A stretch of 64,000 nucleotides of DNA from Apodospora peruviana (taxonomy: Eukaryota; Ascomycota; Sordariomycetes; Sordariales; Lasiosphaeriaceae): NCBI GenBank assembly GCA_033439685.1, contig JAUEDM010000002.1, forward strand, positions 3,782,001-3,846,000. The letters run 5' to 3'. Under the pieces are notes generated by a model, which was given only the letters and a program-made list of their open reading frames with translations, ran no database searches and had not been told where the DNA came from. Every line of letters starts with the position of its first letter. The first letter of the stretch is position 1. The position numbers were made by a program, and so were the translations under genes. Shown one piece after another: positions 33,261-44,810 of the stretch.

Positions 33261-34657
33261 CACGGTCTATTCTACCCCAACCTGTTTTGCTGTTGTTTCT
33301 TTCAGCCATTTGCTCCGGGGATAGCCTTATCCACCTCCACCGACCTCTCCTCTCAAATAATAACAATGCTTCCAATTTCTGTCTTTCCTGCGCAAAGCAA
33401 AACTTCATGTATAACCCTACTCTTTTCAACACCTAGCATGGCATCCTCTTACGTCGTTGGCTTCCAAAACAACCCCCTACCTGCATAAACATAATCCCTC
33501 TAAACGAAAACATAATAGCTATGTTCTTCTCCTGTTTCCCGCCTGATCGATCTCTTATACAAGCATATTCTCTGCATTAACTGTCCATCTACCTACGTTT
33601 CCTATGCACCTTATTCTCTTTCAAAATAACATTATATTTATATACGCATGTCCTCTTTAAAAACAAGCATACCTATTTCTTTCCGTCATTTCCCACATAT
33701 AAATCTTTCCACACACGTCTACCCTCTCCAGTATTATATCATGGCATGGTCTTTATATCGTTTCCCGCAAACACCATTCTATGACAGCATAACGTTACTC
33801 TCTTTGGAAAGACCAACGGATACATATTTGCGTCGTACCCTACGTAAATACCCCCTTATAGAAGCATATTATCTGCAATACCAGTCCAGCTACATCTTTC
33901 CGCCCTTTCCAAGTGATAGTCTCTGTTCCCCATGCTGGAGCCTCCTACAAAGCACACATGCCCCCAATACAAGCATATTCTCTTCAAACATAACCAGAAG
34001 TATTTCATGCCACTCTCTTCCCATTAAAAAATGTCTCATACACAGCCATTCTTCCCATCGGTTCCCACGTTGATAACTTGAATTTCAACCCTCCCCGCCT
34101 CTATGACATGGCAATGGATTGGAGCCTCTCCTCGTCGTTTCCCACGCAAACAACTTCCTTCCCAGGTCCAAAGGCTCAAAACCATGCCGCAGCTGCTTGC
34201 CATATCCTTATTAGTCACTAAACTGGCGCTGCTGCAGCTTGGCTGTGATTGGGGTGGGCTTGCAAGGCCAAGGTGTTGACTTTGACGCCTTACACTCTTT
34301 TCCTGCATCGTTCATCCGTCACTCCAGCTCTACAATATTATCAGCGACAGCACCAGTTTAATTCCAACGTTTAAAACATCCTTTCGACGTTCACATCATC
34401 GATTTACTTCTCCAATATGCATCCATACCCTTGATAATTATGGCGCGTTGCACAGCTGCTTCCTAGGACGGCAACCCCTCCCAGCCAGAGCTATAGCGTC
34501 TTGGTACGGTAGCTCTGGGGGTCTGGAGGGCGCCTGAGAACCAGCTGCACTGTTCCTCTCGAGGGGGGGGGGGGGTGTTGCGTGGGAGCGTTCAGGGCAC
34601 TGTGGTCACTACAGGCACTCTTCTCTCCTTCATTTTGCAGCATTCAGACACATATAC
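33261..34657. other. pyrimidine-rich non-coding stretch with scattered repeats
   Basis: C/T-rich on the plus strand. The phrase acaagcatattctct recurs loosely near 33560, 33664, 33862 and 33976. A 141-codon frame (33648-34073) lies across it and looks like a by-product of the composition. A run of about 13 G starts near 34564. No gene supported. Confidence 0.45.
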
Positions 34658-35310
34658 ATGTTCAAAGGATCATCACGATGTTTACAGTTTCTAATGCATC
34701 TTCTACACATGTCCAAGGGCTTCAAAATCCCCAGACACGTGGCACAACTGCGGCGAGAAGGGCGGCCAGACAGCTTCAGAGCTGGCAGTTTCTTTCCACC
34801 TGCCCTACCTTCCCCCCACCGGCCTCCCAACACTCCTCCTGCGCGTCACTGGTGGGGAGTCTTCAATGCAGGAGGGGGCAACGCCACACCCCTCCTGCCA
34901 AACAGCCTCTTATCGGTCCCGAAAAAGCACATTCACCGCCCTAGCACCAAGCACGAGGGCAGCAGAATCCACTTTCGACCTATCAAACCGCCAGGATTCC
35001 AGGGGTCAGCCTCGTCCCATGATTTCCAGACAATAGCAAACTCGAGCAACACCAAAAGCACGCCAGCTTTGCTCGGTGGACCCACATCTTGGAGACGAGC
35101 TGCTGCGGCGAGTATAAATTTCTCCCACTGCTCCCAAATTTCCTCTTACCTTTCAACTCTCGACATCGCACTCGCACTCAGCAGACTGCACAGCCAATTT
35201 GCAACCAGTCTTCCTCCCATTCTCCTCCATAAGGGCTACTCTCATCAAGCTTTTACCTCTTTTCTTCTCTCTGCTACACGTCAATCATCATCATCAACCT
35301 CACATCTCTC

Positions 35311-36145
35311 CTTCGTACTACCTGTACGGCCGTTGCGAACAAGCAAGACGTGTCTTCTTGCGAGATTTCTGCCTGCGTGTTTCGCTCGGTGCGGTGTACT
35401 TTACTCTCGCCAACCCGCAAAGGGTAAGATCTTTACCGCCTTTTCTTCTTTCTCTTCATACCTAGCATCTTTGTACCTTCATATCCATGAAATCTCCCTT
35501 CCACACCTGCTCAGTATCTTTCCCCTACCTTGCGTTTTCTTTTCAGATACAACCACATGGTTCCCAAAATGCCTTTTCCACAATCAGCTCTACACCTTTC
35601 GCGCTATCTTGCTATTTCTCAAGACATTTTCTATGAACAGCTTTCTCACTATCTTGCCATTCCCTGCGAGATCTTCACTCAATACTTTTCCTGATATCTT
35701 GCTATTCCCCAACAGATTTTCTCTGGACGTTTTTCCTAGTATCTTTCCACACTTCTACCTTACATCCTTCGTTTCCTCAAACATCAATCTCCTGGGCATT
35801 TTTGAGATATCTTCCCGCTCTTTACCGTGTATTTTGGACTTATCTTCACCGAAATATGGTGCCCTCTTTGGAATTTGCTCACCAGCGGATATTTCTCACC
35901 CTCACCTCAATCTTCTTCTTACTAACATTTGATTTTTTTTTTTTTCAGACTTGTTTTGGCAAAAAGTCTCTGAAAGATCTGTTCCGGCACTCTTTTTCAA
36001 CACTTCGTCATACCAGCAACATTCCTCTTCGGATTACCCGTTTCCTTTTCGGTCTACCCGTACAGCCGTTGCAGTATCAGCAGGTTCTGTCTTGAAGACT
36101 TAGCCCGCACCTTTATCAATCGGTGTTGTGTACTTTACAGCACTA
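35311..36145. repeat. about 90-bp direct repeat, copies 735 bp apart
   Basis: Copy 1 (about 35311-35410) begins cctgtacggccgttgc and ends tcggtgcggtgtactttac. Copy 2 (about 36048-36145) begins cccgtacagccgttgc and ends tcggtgttgtgtactttac. The middle parts align with indels. Both sit in the pyrimidine-rich leader of the RRM-like gene. Confidence 0.7.
35466..35760 (+). repeat. 45-bp minisatellite in pyrimidine-rich leader
   Basis: The anchor tatcttgc(t/c)att(t/c)c occurs at 35605, 35650 and 35695, then as tatctttcc at 35740, exactly 45 bp apart; 35515 (tatctttcccc) keeps the same register two units upstream. Because 45 is a multiple of three, the array is open in one frame and creates most of a 424-codon open frame (34658-35932) that I do not accept as a gene. 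Confidence 0.75.
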
Positions 36146-36194
36146 TCATCATCTTGACGTCGTTGCTCTCGTTCACGTCTTGACAAAGATCATC

Positions 36195-36259
36195 GTAAGT
36201 TCACTTTTCAACTATGGCACAAATCACGACTAACTTTGATTTTTTTTTTTTTTTGGCAG
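36195..36259 (+). promoter_or_regulatory. 5'-leader intron ending at the start codon
   Basis: GTAAGT donor at 36195, a GACTAAC branch point and a long T tract before ggcag, with the acceptor directly next to the ATG at 36260. A second possible leader intron has GTAAGA at about 35426 and a T-rich acceptor tttcag ending at about 35949. The arrangement suggests a long, spliced 5' leader. Confidence 0.6.
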
Positions 36260-37432
36260 ATGTCGTCCCTGAACAACAAGTCCGAGCCGGGCGAAGACTA
36301 CGACGATGAGCAGCTGGGCGGTCCAGTCGACCGTCATGGAGCGGCCAGCGCGCCTGGCCACCTCCAGTCTCCCACTGGTGGCCAGGCCGCCACCACCCAG
36401 TCGCCCCGCCCGGCGGCTGAGGTGCCTGCCAACGTCCGGTCGCCCGCGACTGGAATGCCGCTCGTCGTGCGCGGCACCATCGACCGGTCGTCGCGTGCTC
36501 CGGCTCGCCGTCCAGGTCCTGCTGCTGGTGACTGGCGCCAGAATGCCGGTCCTGTCGACGGCAGCTCTGGGGCCGTCGTCCGGTACTCGTTGGACGATGC
36601 CCAAGTCGGTCACCAAAGCGCAGCTGCTGCCCCGGGTGCTTTCGGCAGCAACGAGCGTTCTGCGTTCCGGCCGATGGACGCAGTGAAGCCGGGCACATCT
36701 CAGTTGCGCGGCACGGTGATGAGTGCCGAGGAGAAGGTGGCTCGCGGGTTTTCCGCCCGCTACAAGGGCGATGCCAGCAGCGTAAAGAACATGTCGGCAA
36801 ACATCCGCCGGGAGGACTCGACCTCCCTGTTCTTGACCAACCTGCCTCGCGGTACGACGGTCAAGATCTTGCTGGACGCGATCATGATGCACGCGCCGTT
36901 TGGCAAGATCTTTGCTTGCCATGTCACTCCTGCTGGCGATCACGTCGCGTATGATACTTCGGCGGCGAAGATCATCACCTTTCTCCGTTGGGAGGCCGAG
37001 GCCCTCCACGACTTCATCTCGTCTGGTCGGCTTGTCATCGCCAACCACGTCACCCGGGTCACGTGGAACCGGATCCTCGCGGCAGAATTCCACGGTGCTT
37101 CTTATCTCTCTCGGGTCTTGATCATCCATGGTCCCCGCGAAGTCGTCTCGGTCCATCGCCTGAACGAGTTCTTCCAGGCAAACATCAAATTCCAAACCCA
37201 GGATGTTTTTGTTATCTCGGAAGACGCAGAGGAGCGCAAGATTGAGTGGCAGTTCGGCTCGTACCGCGCCCAGGCCGAGGTCGCGAAGATAGCACTCAAG
37301 CGTCACTGGCCTGGTCTTCGCATCCAGTTTGGCGTCGACCCGATCCAAATGGGCATCTTGGCAATTCATCGCGGTGAATTGGCTCCCGGCACGGAGCCTG
37401 TTCCTTCGGTTCCCAAGCTCCTCGAGGAGTAG
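36260..37432 (+). CDS. RRM-like domain protein of a fungal family
   Basis: Single coding exon, 390 aa. The first 150 residues are Pro/Ala/Gly/Ser-rich and look disordered (MSSLNNKSEPGEDYDDEQLG). Then comes STSLFLTNLPRGTTVKILL at about 191-209, an RNP2-like strand, then GKIFACHV and AAKIITF, an RNP1-like strand, and RVTWNRILAAEFHGASYLSR. A second conserved block, SRVLIIHGPREVVSVHRLNE through FGSYRAQAEVAKIALKR to QFGVDP, is typical of a fungus-specific family of RRM-related proteins, function unknown. The start is supported by the leader intron that ends directly before it. No membrane or signal segment. The pyrimidine-rich duplicated leader upstream is the odd point. Confidence 0.8.
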   Translation: MSSLNNKSEPGEDYDDEQLGGPVDRHGAASAPGHLQSPTGGQAATTQSPRPAAEVPANVRSPATGMPLVVRGTIDRSSRAPARRPGPAAGDWRQNAGPVDGSSGAVVRYSLDDAQVGHQSAAAAPGAFGSNERSAFRPMDAVKPGTSQLRGTVMSAEEKVARGFSARYKGDASSVKNMSANIRREDSTSLFLTNLPRGTTVKILLDAIMMHAPFGKIFACHVTPAGDHVAYDTSAAKIITFLRWEAEALHDFISSGRLVIANHVTRVTWNRILAAEFHGASYLSRVLIIHGPREVVSVHRLNEFFQANIKFQTQDVFVISEDAEERKIEWQFGSYRAQAEVAKIALKRHWPGLRIQFGVDPIQMGILAIHRGELAPGTEPVPSVPKLLEE

Positions 37433-38480
37433 GTGGATATCTTTTTCGGTTGGGTCTGTTCGGGAGTAGCAGCAGTACACGGAGGCGAGTGGCCTTGCAA
37501 AGGACTGCCCTTGGTGTCAATGAGCTGCTGCCTTGTCTGATCAGCAGGTTTGGACGTTAAGCGAGCGGTCAATCACTCACCATAAGCGAGCATGGAGTTC
37601 AAGGTTTCGGGTTTTCGGTCGTCGTTAATTCATTTGGCCGTCGTTAGGACTCAAGCATTTTTCATGGGATCTTCTCTGGTTTTCAGCAAGGAGCTAATGG
37701 TTGTTGGGTGTTCTTCAACAATGGGACCGGACTTAGGGCAAGATTTATCAGTCTCTGGGTTTTCATCTTCATGGATAGGGCGTTCTTCGAACACAAAATA
37801 GGCTTGTGGTTTTACGGCACTGGGTTCGTTTTTCTCTCTTCTGCTACCACTGCAGGCCGATCTCGTTGGGTCCTGCGGCTTAGTCTTTTTTCGGAGCGCA
37901 CGTTTCTGCCATATTTGCGGTTACTAGCTCAGTTATTTTGTCGTGCTGCCATGGTTTGGCCAGTCGTGACACAATCAATATCAGTTTTCATCATACATAC
38001 TTTCAATTGGGTGACTCTACGTGATCCATGAATATGTTCTTGGCTTGCATGTGATTGTTCCAGCACCAACCTAGGTTGGCGATTCTGTCTCCAGCTTTTC
38101 TTTGGTCTTTGGTTTGGCTATCTCGGGAAGTCCCAAGGTCAAACAGACTCCTCAAGCATTTGTCCCTTATGATGCTTGCTGGCCCACCAGCTGCCCATTG
38201 CTTGTGTTAGGTCATTTTCAGCAGTCGTGACATTGGTGATGCTACAACAAGTATCATGTTTGCCTTGTTACTATCGTCCATATTGTAGTGTCTAGGTGCA
38301 GCGTTGCTGAAGAAAGCACGAGAGCCCTTTTGGAGCATGATTCCTGTCAATACGCGGTTGTTCTTCCCCACGGGCAGAATCGACTCCAGCACAAGACACA
38401 CCAGCTGATTTGGGAGATCATATCTCAGACTCATCCTCACCATTCAGAAAACTTCCCCCCAAGTAATCACATCGACTCGT
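37433..38480. other. spacer after RRM-like gene
   Basis: 3' region and non-coding DNA; short frames on both strands have no family features. Confidence 0.45.
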
Positions 38481-38489
38481 CAATATGTC

Positions 38490-38800
38490 TGTCGGGAAGC
38501 CCGAGTTTTTCAGGCCTCCCAAAACCCAAAAGAGCCAGTCGACGACTATATTGGAGAGATCGAACCAAACGACATTTACGTTCATATGGAGGAAGCAGAT
38601 TTGGAAAATTTCTACAAGGCGAAATTTCGTCTGGGTCTGAAGAGTAAAACTAAGAGATGGTTTCAGAAAGCCCAAGCTACGGTCAAGTCCAGTCATCATG
38701 ATTCATAAGGAGTCATTGTATACAGCCGCCAGGGAGGCTTTGGTCAAACAAGAGGATAACATTGATAACTCTCATTTTGCCGCGGCTCTGTGATTCGGGC
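38490..38800 (+). mobile_element. gag-like coding relic
   Basis: One frame from about 38496 reads FQASQNPKEPVDDYIGEIEP, then MEEADLENFYKAKFRLGLKS and KTKRWFQKAQATV, ending at a stop near 38706. After one frameshift near that point the text continues KESLYTAAREALVKQEDNID to a stop near 38792. The helix-rich character and the RLGLKSKTKRWF phrase resemble retrotransposon gag domains, but no other element parts are present. It could instead be a host gene relic. Confidence 0.3.
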
Positions 38801-40492
38801 GTTACGATGGCGAACCTAGGTATTAAGTTGTATATCAGAAGGGCTCGACATTTGGACATTGCCATGTCCTTCTCTCGTGCGTCAATATTACATTGAGAAA
38901 GGAAATAGGTCCTTGCTTGCTAGCTGTAGCAACTTAGTGGTAGGTAGTCTCCGGTTTTGAGATTTAACTGCAAGAGATTTAAGTACTTGCAGTTGTCGTA
39001 CACAGAATTACCTGTCCCGGCCACTGTGGCTTGATCGAGACTGAGTTCACTGGTGAAGACTGGCCGCAGTTAACCGTTCTTTTTGATCGGAAATCGGGCA
39101 GATGCCACCAGATATGCCCGTATACAGACATCCCGCGTCCTCCATGTGTGGGAAGATCGATCCGGTATGCAAAGTCTGCCTCACGAGGTGTGTAACGTGG
39201 CTGCCGAAGTCTTCACGGTGTTGCGCCTGGCATCAATGGTACTGTGTTCTCGACCATGTCTTGCTACCTTGGTGCCTTTAAGTTCTGTCGCAAAATGTGT
39301 CTTTGTATGTGTATGCTAGCGAGCCGCCAGTTGCTTTTGCTCGAGCGTAAGACAGCCTCTCATCCAGAGGGCCGTAAACCATACCTTTGATCGCACCTAT
39401 CTTTTGGCTTCAGCGTGTAAGTAGGTAGAGAAAAAACGCGCAAATCACTATTGATTAATTGACCAATCAGCTCGGCTATATCAACGGCAGCGGCTGCCCC
39501 ATCATTTCACTCACGTCATTCAATCATAAAATTGTATTTCCAGGGGTATGGATATATGGCCACCTCTACGCTCTATGATGTTCCGACTTGGTTTGCGAGT
39601 AATGTCGTATCTTGAAGGGATTGTTATATCCTATCTTCGACCTTGATGTTGGAAACATCGGACCGTTTTGATCGTGTTTGAAGAGATATCATTTTATCAC
39701 TTAGGCGTTAAACGACTCTTGAAGGGTGCTGTCGGCCCTGTTGGCAGACAATCTGGCAAGTATCTACTGGAACGAATACCTCCTGCGGAACAGAATAAAT
39801 GACAGCAGTGATGTCATCATCAACGACTCGGAGCATACCAAGACCGCCGCCGCGGTGGATGACGAGGCAGGGGCCGGATCGGCGGATGCAGAGGGGTTGG
39901 AAGACCAAGCTGAGGAATCCCCAGGCAATGTCAGCCCGCAAGTGTTCTCTCAGTGTTGGTTGTCACTCGCGTCGGCTGGCAGGCTCAAAATCCGGAGACG
40001 GGAGGAAGGAGATATACAGATGGGCCGTCCGGAACATGAGAGCTAATAGAAGGAGACGAATTAACAAAGGAAGACTGCTCATAAGGGGTTCTCTGGGCGA
40101 AGTTTGTCCACGATAGGGACCGGTTCAACAAGCCGCCATGAAATAGCAAACACAAGCACAGCTCGTCGACGTGGGTCACCCCGGCTCACATTGCTGGTCT
40201 TCCTCGCCTCCTTAGCGCTGGCCTTCCAGCCGCCCTGCCTTGCCCGCGTGCCCTCAGCTATGGTTAGGTAAGCCTTATACGTAGAGCCGGCGATTGCCTG
40301 AGAAGCGTAGCGGGAGGACGTCGGACGGGCGATCCACGTGGATCACATAGTCATGGGTAAGACTTATTTAGGGCATATTTTCTAGCCAGAGGATACATGA
40401 AAATATCGCCAGATATGTGAGTGCGGGTGTCACCTGGCATGGAATGGCAACATTACTACTCCTCCAGCAGCCCACAGAGTATATGCCACAAA
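38801..40492. other. spacer, no recognised gene
   Basis: An acidic 106-codon frame at 39726-40046 (+) has no family match by eye. Otherwise nothing gene-like was found. Confidence 0.4.
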
Positions 40493-41862
40493 TCAAACCC
40501 GCCCAACGCGCGGAAACATCTCAGTGCACGTGCCCCTGCCACTGTCCTCGCCAGTGCTAGTATACGACATCCACAGCTGCGACCCGCAATAGAGGATATG
40601 CGTTCGCCCAGCCGCGTTAAGAGTAAGCTCGCCCGTCACCGAGTCCACACAACCAACAAGATACGTCACTGCCGCGCCCGAGTTGACCTGCGATGCCACC
40701 GACGCCTCGGTATTGACCTGCGGCCAGTTGGAGCCCTGAGTTGCCGTCGACATGTACGCGTAGTACTTGTACGTGTAAGGCGGCACGTTGTAGGCCACGT
40801 TGAGCCGCCCGGCCGCGTCCAGTGCCCAGATATACTTGTTTTGGACCGCCGCCGCCGTCGACGCTGACGCCGCGTTCCAAGTCAGTCCGCCCGTCAGCCC
40901 GTTGAGCAGGTTCGCGTAGATGTTGAGTGGTGAGTTGTTGTACTGAGTCGCATTGGCCTTGAATGCGCCGAGCACCGCGCCCGTGAGGCATGACCCCACG
41001 ACTTGCGTCGTGGTTGCTGATGTCGTGGCCGTTACCAAGGCGGTCGATGTCGTTGTCGATGCAAGCGTGGCGGTGAGCAGGTCAACTTCGGTAGTGGTCT
41101 CGGACGTGGTGACCACCACGGACACGGTCGTAGTCTCGGCGGCGGCCTCGGTGGAAAGGACCGTCGAGAGAACCGTGGAAGTCTCGGTCATGGTCACCGT
41201 GGTGACGGGCGCGCTGCCGGCGGTTACGGTTTCGGCTGTCACGCCGGCGCAGGCGCATGCCGAGGCGTACTTGGCAAACGAGCTGCACGCCGGACTCGCG
41301 TACTCGGGGATGACGGGTTCGGCATCCTGGCGGACCTTGAGGCCTTGGGCCCCTGTCTTGGTCGTGTACGTCACGGACGTCTGCGTCACGGTAGCGGCGA
41401 CGACAGTTTCCACCGTGGTGGACACCAGAAGCTCTGTCGTTGCCGTGGACGACGTCTTGACGGTGACCAGGGCGGTCTCGGTGGACGCGGTCGTGATCTC
41501 AGTCACGGTGGATACCTTTGTCGTTACCTGCGTCGTGAAATCGACGGGGGCCTCGCTGACGGTCTCGTAGACAGTGCTGTCGTGTAGACGTTAGGGCGGT
41601 AATTCTACCGATCGCAAGATACTCACATGGTTTCGGGCGTGACCGTGATGGCGAGAAACGAGGAGCAATCAGCGCGTCCATCTCTGCCCAGTACACTATC
41701 GTCGGCGATTACTGTTACAACAACGGTCAGTCTGTATTTTTCGGGTCTCTTAGCATTGGTCGAACATGGTTACAACTTACCTCGCAGGCACTGGTTGCTT
41801 CGGCAGCAAGCTGCAGCAGCCAGCCAGGCAAAACCCGGCAAGAGAACAAGACTTTGCTTCAT
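40493..41862 (-). CDS. secreted Ser/Thr-rich cell-surface protein
   Basis: Three exons on the minus strand: 41862-41781, 41711-41627 and 41576-40493; 416 aa. The N-terminus MKQSLVLLPGFAWLAAAACC is a signal peptide. Residues from about 65 to 240 are built of Thr/Ser/Val runs (TTVETVVAATVTQTSVTY, TTSETTTEV), as in heavily O-glycosylated fungal wall proteins, and are broken by one Cys-containing segment, ACSSFAKYASACACAGVT. The C-terminal part (from SCLTGAVLGAFKANATQYNN) is folded-looking, with aromatic motifs such as YTYKYYAYMSTATQGSNW and several Cys. No GPI signal is apparent at the end. Function unknown; surface or wall-associated by composition. The ATG follows a good context and both introns keep frame. 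Confidence 0.8.
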
Positions 41863-42253
41863 ACCTACCCAATAATTTGTGTATGTAACGAACGACAGTG
41901 GTGGGGATGATAACCACAACGAACAGTAGGTATATAAACGAGCGTGATGTGTGGCACCTGGGGAGAAGAAGAGGGCAACGTCGCAGCGATGGGCTGACCC
42001 GTTCTCAAATGCCTTTTGGCAAGCAATTTTTTACCCATAATCAATATTTGCCCCTTCATTTGGACGTGCATTAACGCCACGAATCTGGCATAGCTCCATG
42101 TGCAGATCGTGAGCTAAAGAGCCCCTGTCCAGGTGTGCTGGTGTGGCGCTGAACCGCCCGCCTGGGAATCGAGCACGTTCTAGCCCCTTTAGACCCCCCT
42201 GGTTGGCCAGGATCGGCTGGCAGGCAAGCCTCGCAAGCCTTCGCGCCGGGGTT

Positions 42254-43141
42254 CTAGCGCCTCAATAGCGCCACCGATAGCGCGCTTTTGTTGCTGTGAC
42301 ATGACATTCCCAACAATGGGTCGTTGCCGTCCAGCCGAGGCATTTGCATTGCCAGAGCGTTCTGGAACAGCAACAGATCGATCTCGACAATGTTTGTTTT
42401 CTGACGCGATAGACGAGTACGACTGATGGCCCGACTCAATTGCTCCATCTCTCCGCAAAGCTCATGATGGTGGGACAACGTCGACCCTAATCGGCCGATG
42501 TAGAGGCCGCGTGCTGGCCAGATGGCAGATAGACAGGACGCTGTACTGGATAGGATGAATCGACGTCGATGGCGAGTAGCAGCGCCAGTAGTGCCTTCTG
42601 TCTCACGATATCGTCCCATGAGACTCTGCCAGTTCGGCTCAATACCTCCGCAGTACCAAAGGACGCGGCAGCTATTCTGGCAGAAAGCCCGAAAGATCTT
42701 GAGTTGCGACTGCGCCGCTCGCTGGCGGAAAGTCTCTATGTGGTGCGCCATCGCGAAGCGCGGGTCGTGAGGCGCCTCAAACATGTCGTTGGTCGGGTCG
42801 AGCAGGCGGTGGGTCAGGCATGAAGACGACGGGTGAGTCGTCGTGGTGGCCTGCCGGATGCTGAGATGGCTGAGGATGATCATGTCTTTGAATAATAAAT
42901 CCTGGAGGGGCATGTGTATGTACACGACCACGCGGCCTCTCGCTGGCTGAGTATCAGGGCGAACGGTGGGTGGGCGCAAGGCGACGAAGATGGCGACCGA
43001 AGGATGGCCTTTGATGCCATGCCGACAAGGGTGAACGGGTGGTTCACCGGCGAGGATAGCAGTCGGGCGGCGGCGAGCACTGGAATTTGAGTGGTTTCCC
43101 CAGGACAGAGAGGAGTTCTCGACGAACGAATCAACCCCCAA
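42254..43141 (-). CDS. hypothetical open frame, doubtful
   Basis: A 295-codon open frame in GC-rich DNA with no recognised domain and no obvious partner exon. The overlapping opposite strand (42569-42823) and another minus frame (42189-42458) are also open, as expected of GC-rich sequence, so none can be preferred. Listed because it is the longest open stretch in a 5-kb region. Confidence 0.2.
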   Translation of the reverse strand: MGVDSFVENSSLSWGNHSNSSARRRPTAILAGEPPVHPCRHGIKGHPSVAIFVALRPPTVRPDTQPARGRVVVYIHMPLQDLLFKDMIILSHLSIRQATTTTHPSSSCLTHRLLDPTNDMFEAPHDPRFAMAHHIETFRQRAAQSQLKIFRAFCQNSCRVLWYCGGIEPNWQSLMGRYRETEGTTGAATRHRRRFILSSTASCLSAIWPARGLYIGRLGSTLSHHHELCGEMEQLSRAISRTRLSRQKTNIVEIDLLLFQNALAMQMPRLDGNDPLLGMSCHSNKSALSVALLRR

Positions 43142-44702
43142 GTGTCAACAAACCTCTCTGACGAAGTCGGCCCTCCATGGACTCGGAAACTTCGTTCTAT
43201 CAAGTCGTTTGTCGGTAGAACGGTGAGGAAGTATGTCAGCTCGCTGAGAGTGCTGTGTCGTCTCGGTACAAGCCCATGAACGAGCAGGTCGTATAGAAGG
43301 TGCCGGCAGCAGTGTTCTCGATCCCGTGGAACCTGAATGCTCAACGCCTAACTCGCAACACTCACAAGTAGAACAGCTAGAGACAAGATCGTCCAACAAC
43401 TCTCGTTGTACCCGAGTCTCTCATATAAACCAACCCCTTCATTCCGGGTTTCGCATTCTTTTTTTCCTGGTCCTCTGTCCGTGGGAGCTGTACTACTACA
43501 TGGACAAGTAGAACATGACCACGGTTGTGCCTGCGGGAATACGGTCTGCGCCTTTAGGTGCTGGCTTTCCGGCAGCGGACACAATTCCTTCAGTTCGTCT
43601 TACGGCCATGGCGCGGACCAGATCCTGAGGAGTCGCCAAACAGCTCCAGGGTCTGAAAGGGAACGGACATGATGTTGATAGCCTTGGTGAGGGAAGTCCA
43701 GCCTGATCCAGTCGATCTCCAGCTGTTCGTTCATGACCTGGGGATCAACACCCCACAGAAAGCATCTACTATTGCACCACGCATCTCGCTCGTGCATTAC
43801 GTACATGTAGGCATCTTGGTCGAGGCATGGCACGCTCCGGTATAGCAGCCGTGAGATCCAGCTTCCCCCATAAATGCAGAGGCTACTGCCCACGGCTTCC
43901 CGAGCCCGTCCAGATGAAGTCCAGCCCTCAGCGCACTCTGGGGTACTCCCTTGCGCCTACAGGCTCTTCCCAGATGCCCACCGGCGCGCTGGCGCGAACG
44001 AGTTTGCAGGCGCAGGCGCAGGCGCAGACGCAGGCCGGGTGCTGGGGTGATTCTTGCTGCTCTAGTCGGCACCCCGGTGAACCGCAGGGAAAACACCACG
44101 CTGAAGCAGCAACACATGAATTGAGACAAGGGGTCCTTTGCAGGACAACCGCAAGGGGGTGTCTGGCTGAGCTAGACATCCCCCCCCCCCCCCCCCCCGC
44201 AGCACACCTTCATTCAGGTCTGTGATCATGACCAGGTTTAAAAGATGGAAAGCCGTCTTCCTACAAATTTGGCGTAGAGGAGGTGGACAGCTCGAGATCT
44301 CGCGCTTCCTGGAAATCGTTCATTTCTCTGCGTCCCCTGGTCTAGCTCAGCCGAGTATGATTACGGAAGATGAGGCGACTGGGCAAGGAGGAAAGAAGAA
44401 ACGAAGAAAGGGATTCGGAAGGCTGGAAGGCGAGGCAGGTGAACTGAAACATTAGGTGACCAGTAGTACGGCATAGCAGGGAGCAAGCACCGCTGCTGGA
44501 AGAAATGTTGAAGAAGATGTAGAACGCAAGAGAGGCCGAGGAAATGATGATTAAGGTCGGGAGGCGTGTATGGTGAACAAGAGATCACGACAGCAATAAG
44601 GACAACGATGACAATTGAAGCCGAGAGCAAGACGGTGGTGGTTGTGTGAATCTGCAGTCTTTTGGTGTTGAGTTTGGGGAGGACAGGAAGTTTGCGGAAG
44701 GG
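43142..44702. other. spacer with homopolymer C tract
   Basis: A run of about 18 C lies near 44182-44199, and a GCAGGC/GCGCAG-rich tract near 44005-44035. No gene supported. Confidence 0.45.
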
Positions 44703-44810
44703 AAGAAGGTCGAGGAGGAGAAGAAGATTGAGGAGGAGAAGAAGATTGAGGAGGAGAAGAAGGTTGAGGAGGAGCAGAAGATTGAGGACGATAAGAAGGT
44801 TGAGGAGGAG
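44703..44810 (+). repeat. six tandem 18-bp purine units
   Basis: Units of aagaag(a/g)ttgaggaggag repeat at 44703, 44721, 44739, 44757, 44775 and 44793, with looser copies to about 44875. On the plus strand they encode KK(I/V)EEE repeats that stop at TAG 44811; on the minus strand they encode Ser/Phe runs. Neither frame belongs to a convincing gene. Confidence 0.85.

Noticed and set aside
34658..35932. A 424-codon plus-strand open frame
   Set aside because: It lies across a pyrimidine-rich tract with a 45-bp repeat (divisible by three), is rich in Ser/Phe/Leu/Pro as C/T-rich DNA dictates, and shows no domain. Better explained as leader sequence.
36230..37480. 416-codon minus-strand open frame
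   Set aside because: Antisense to the RRM-like gene, whose frame has the conserved blocks and a splice acceptor at its start.
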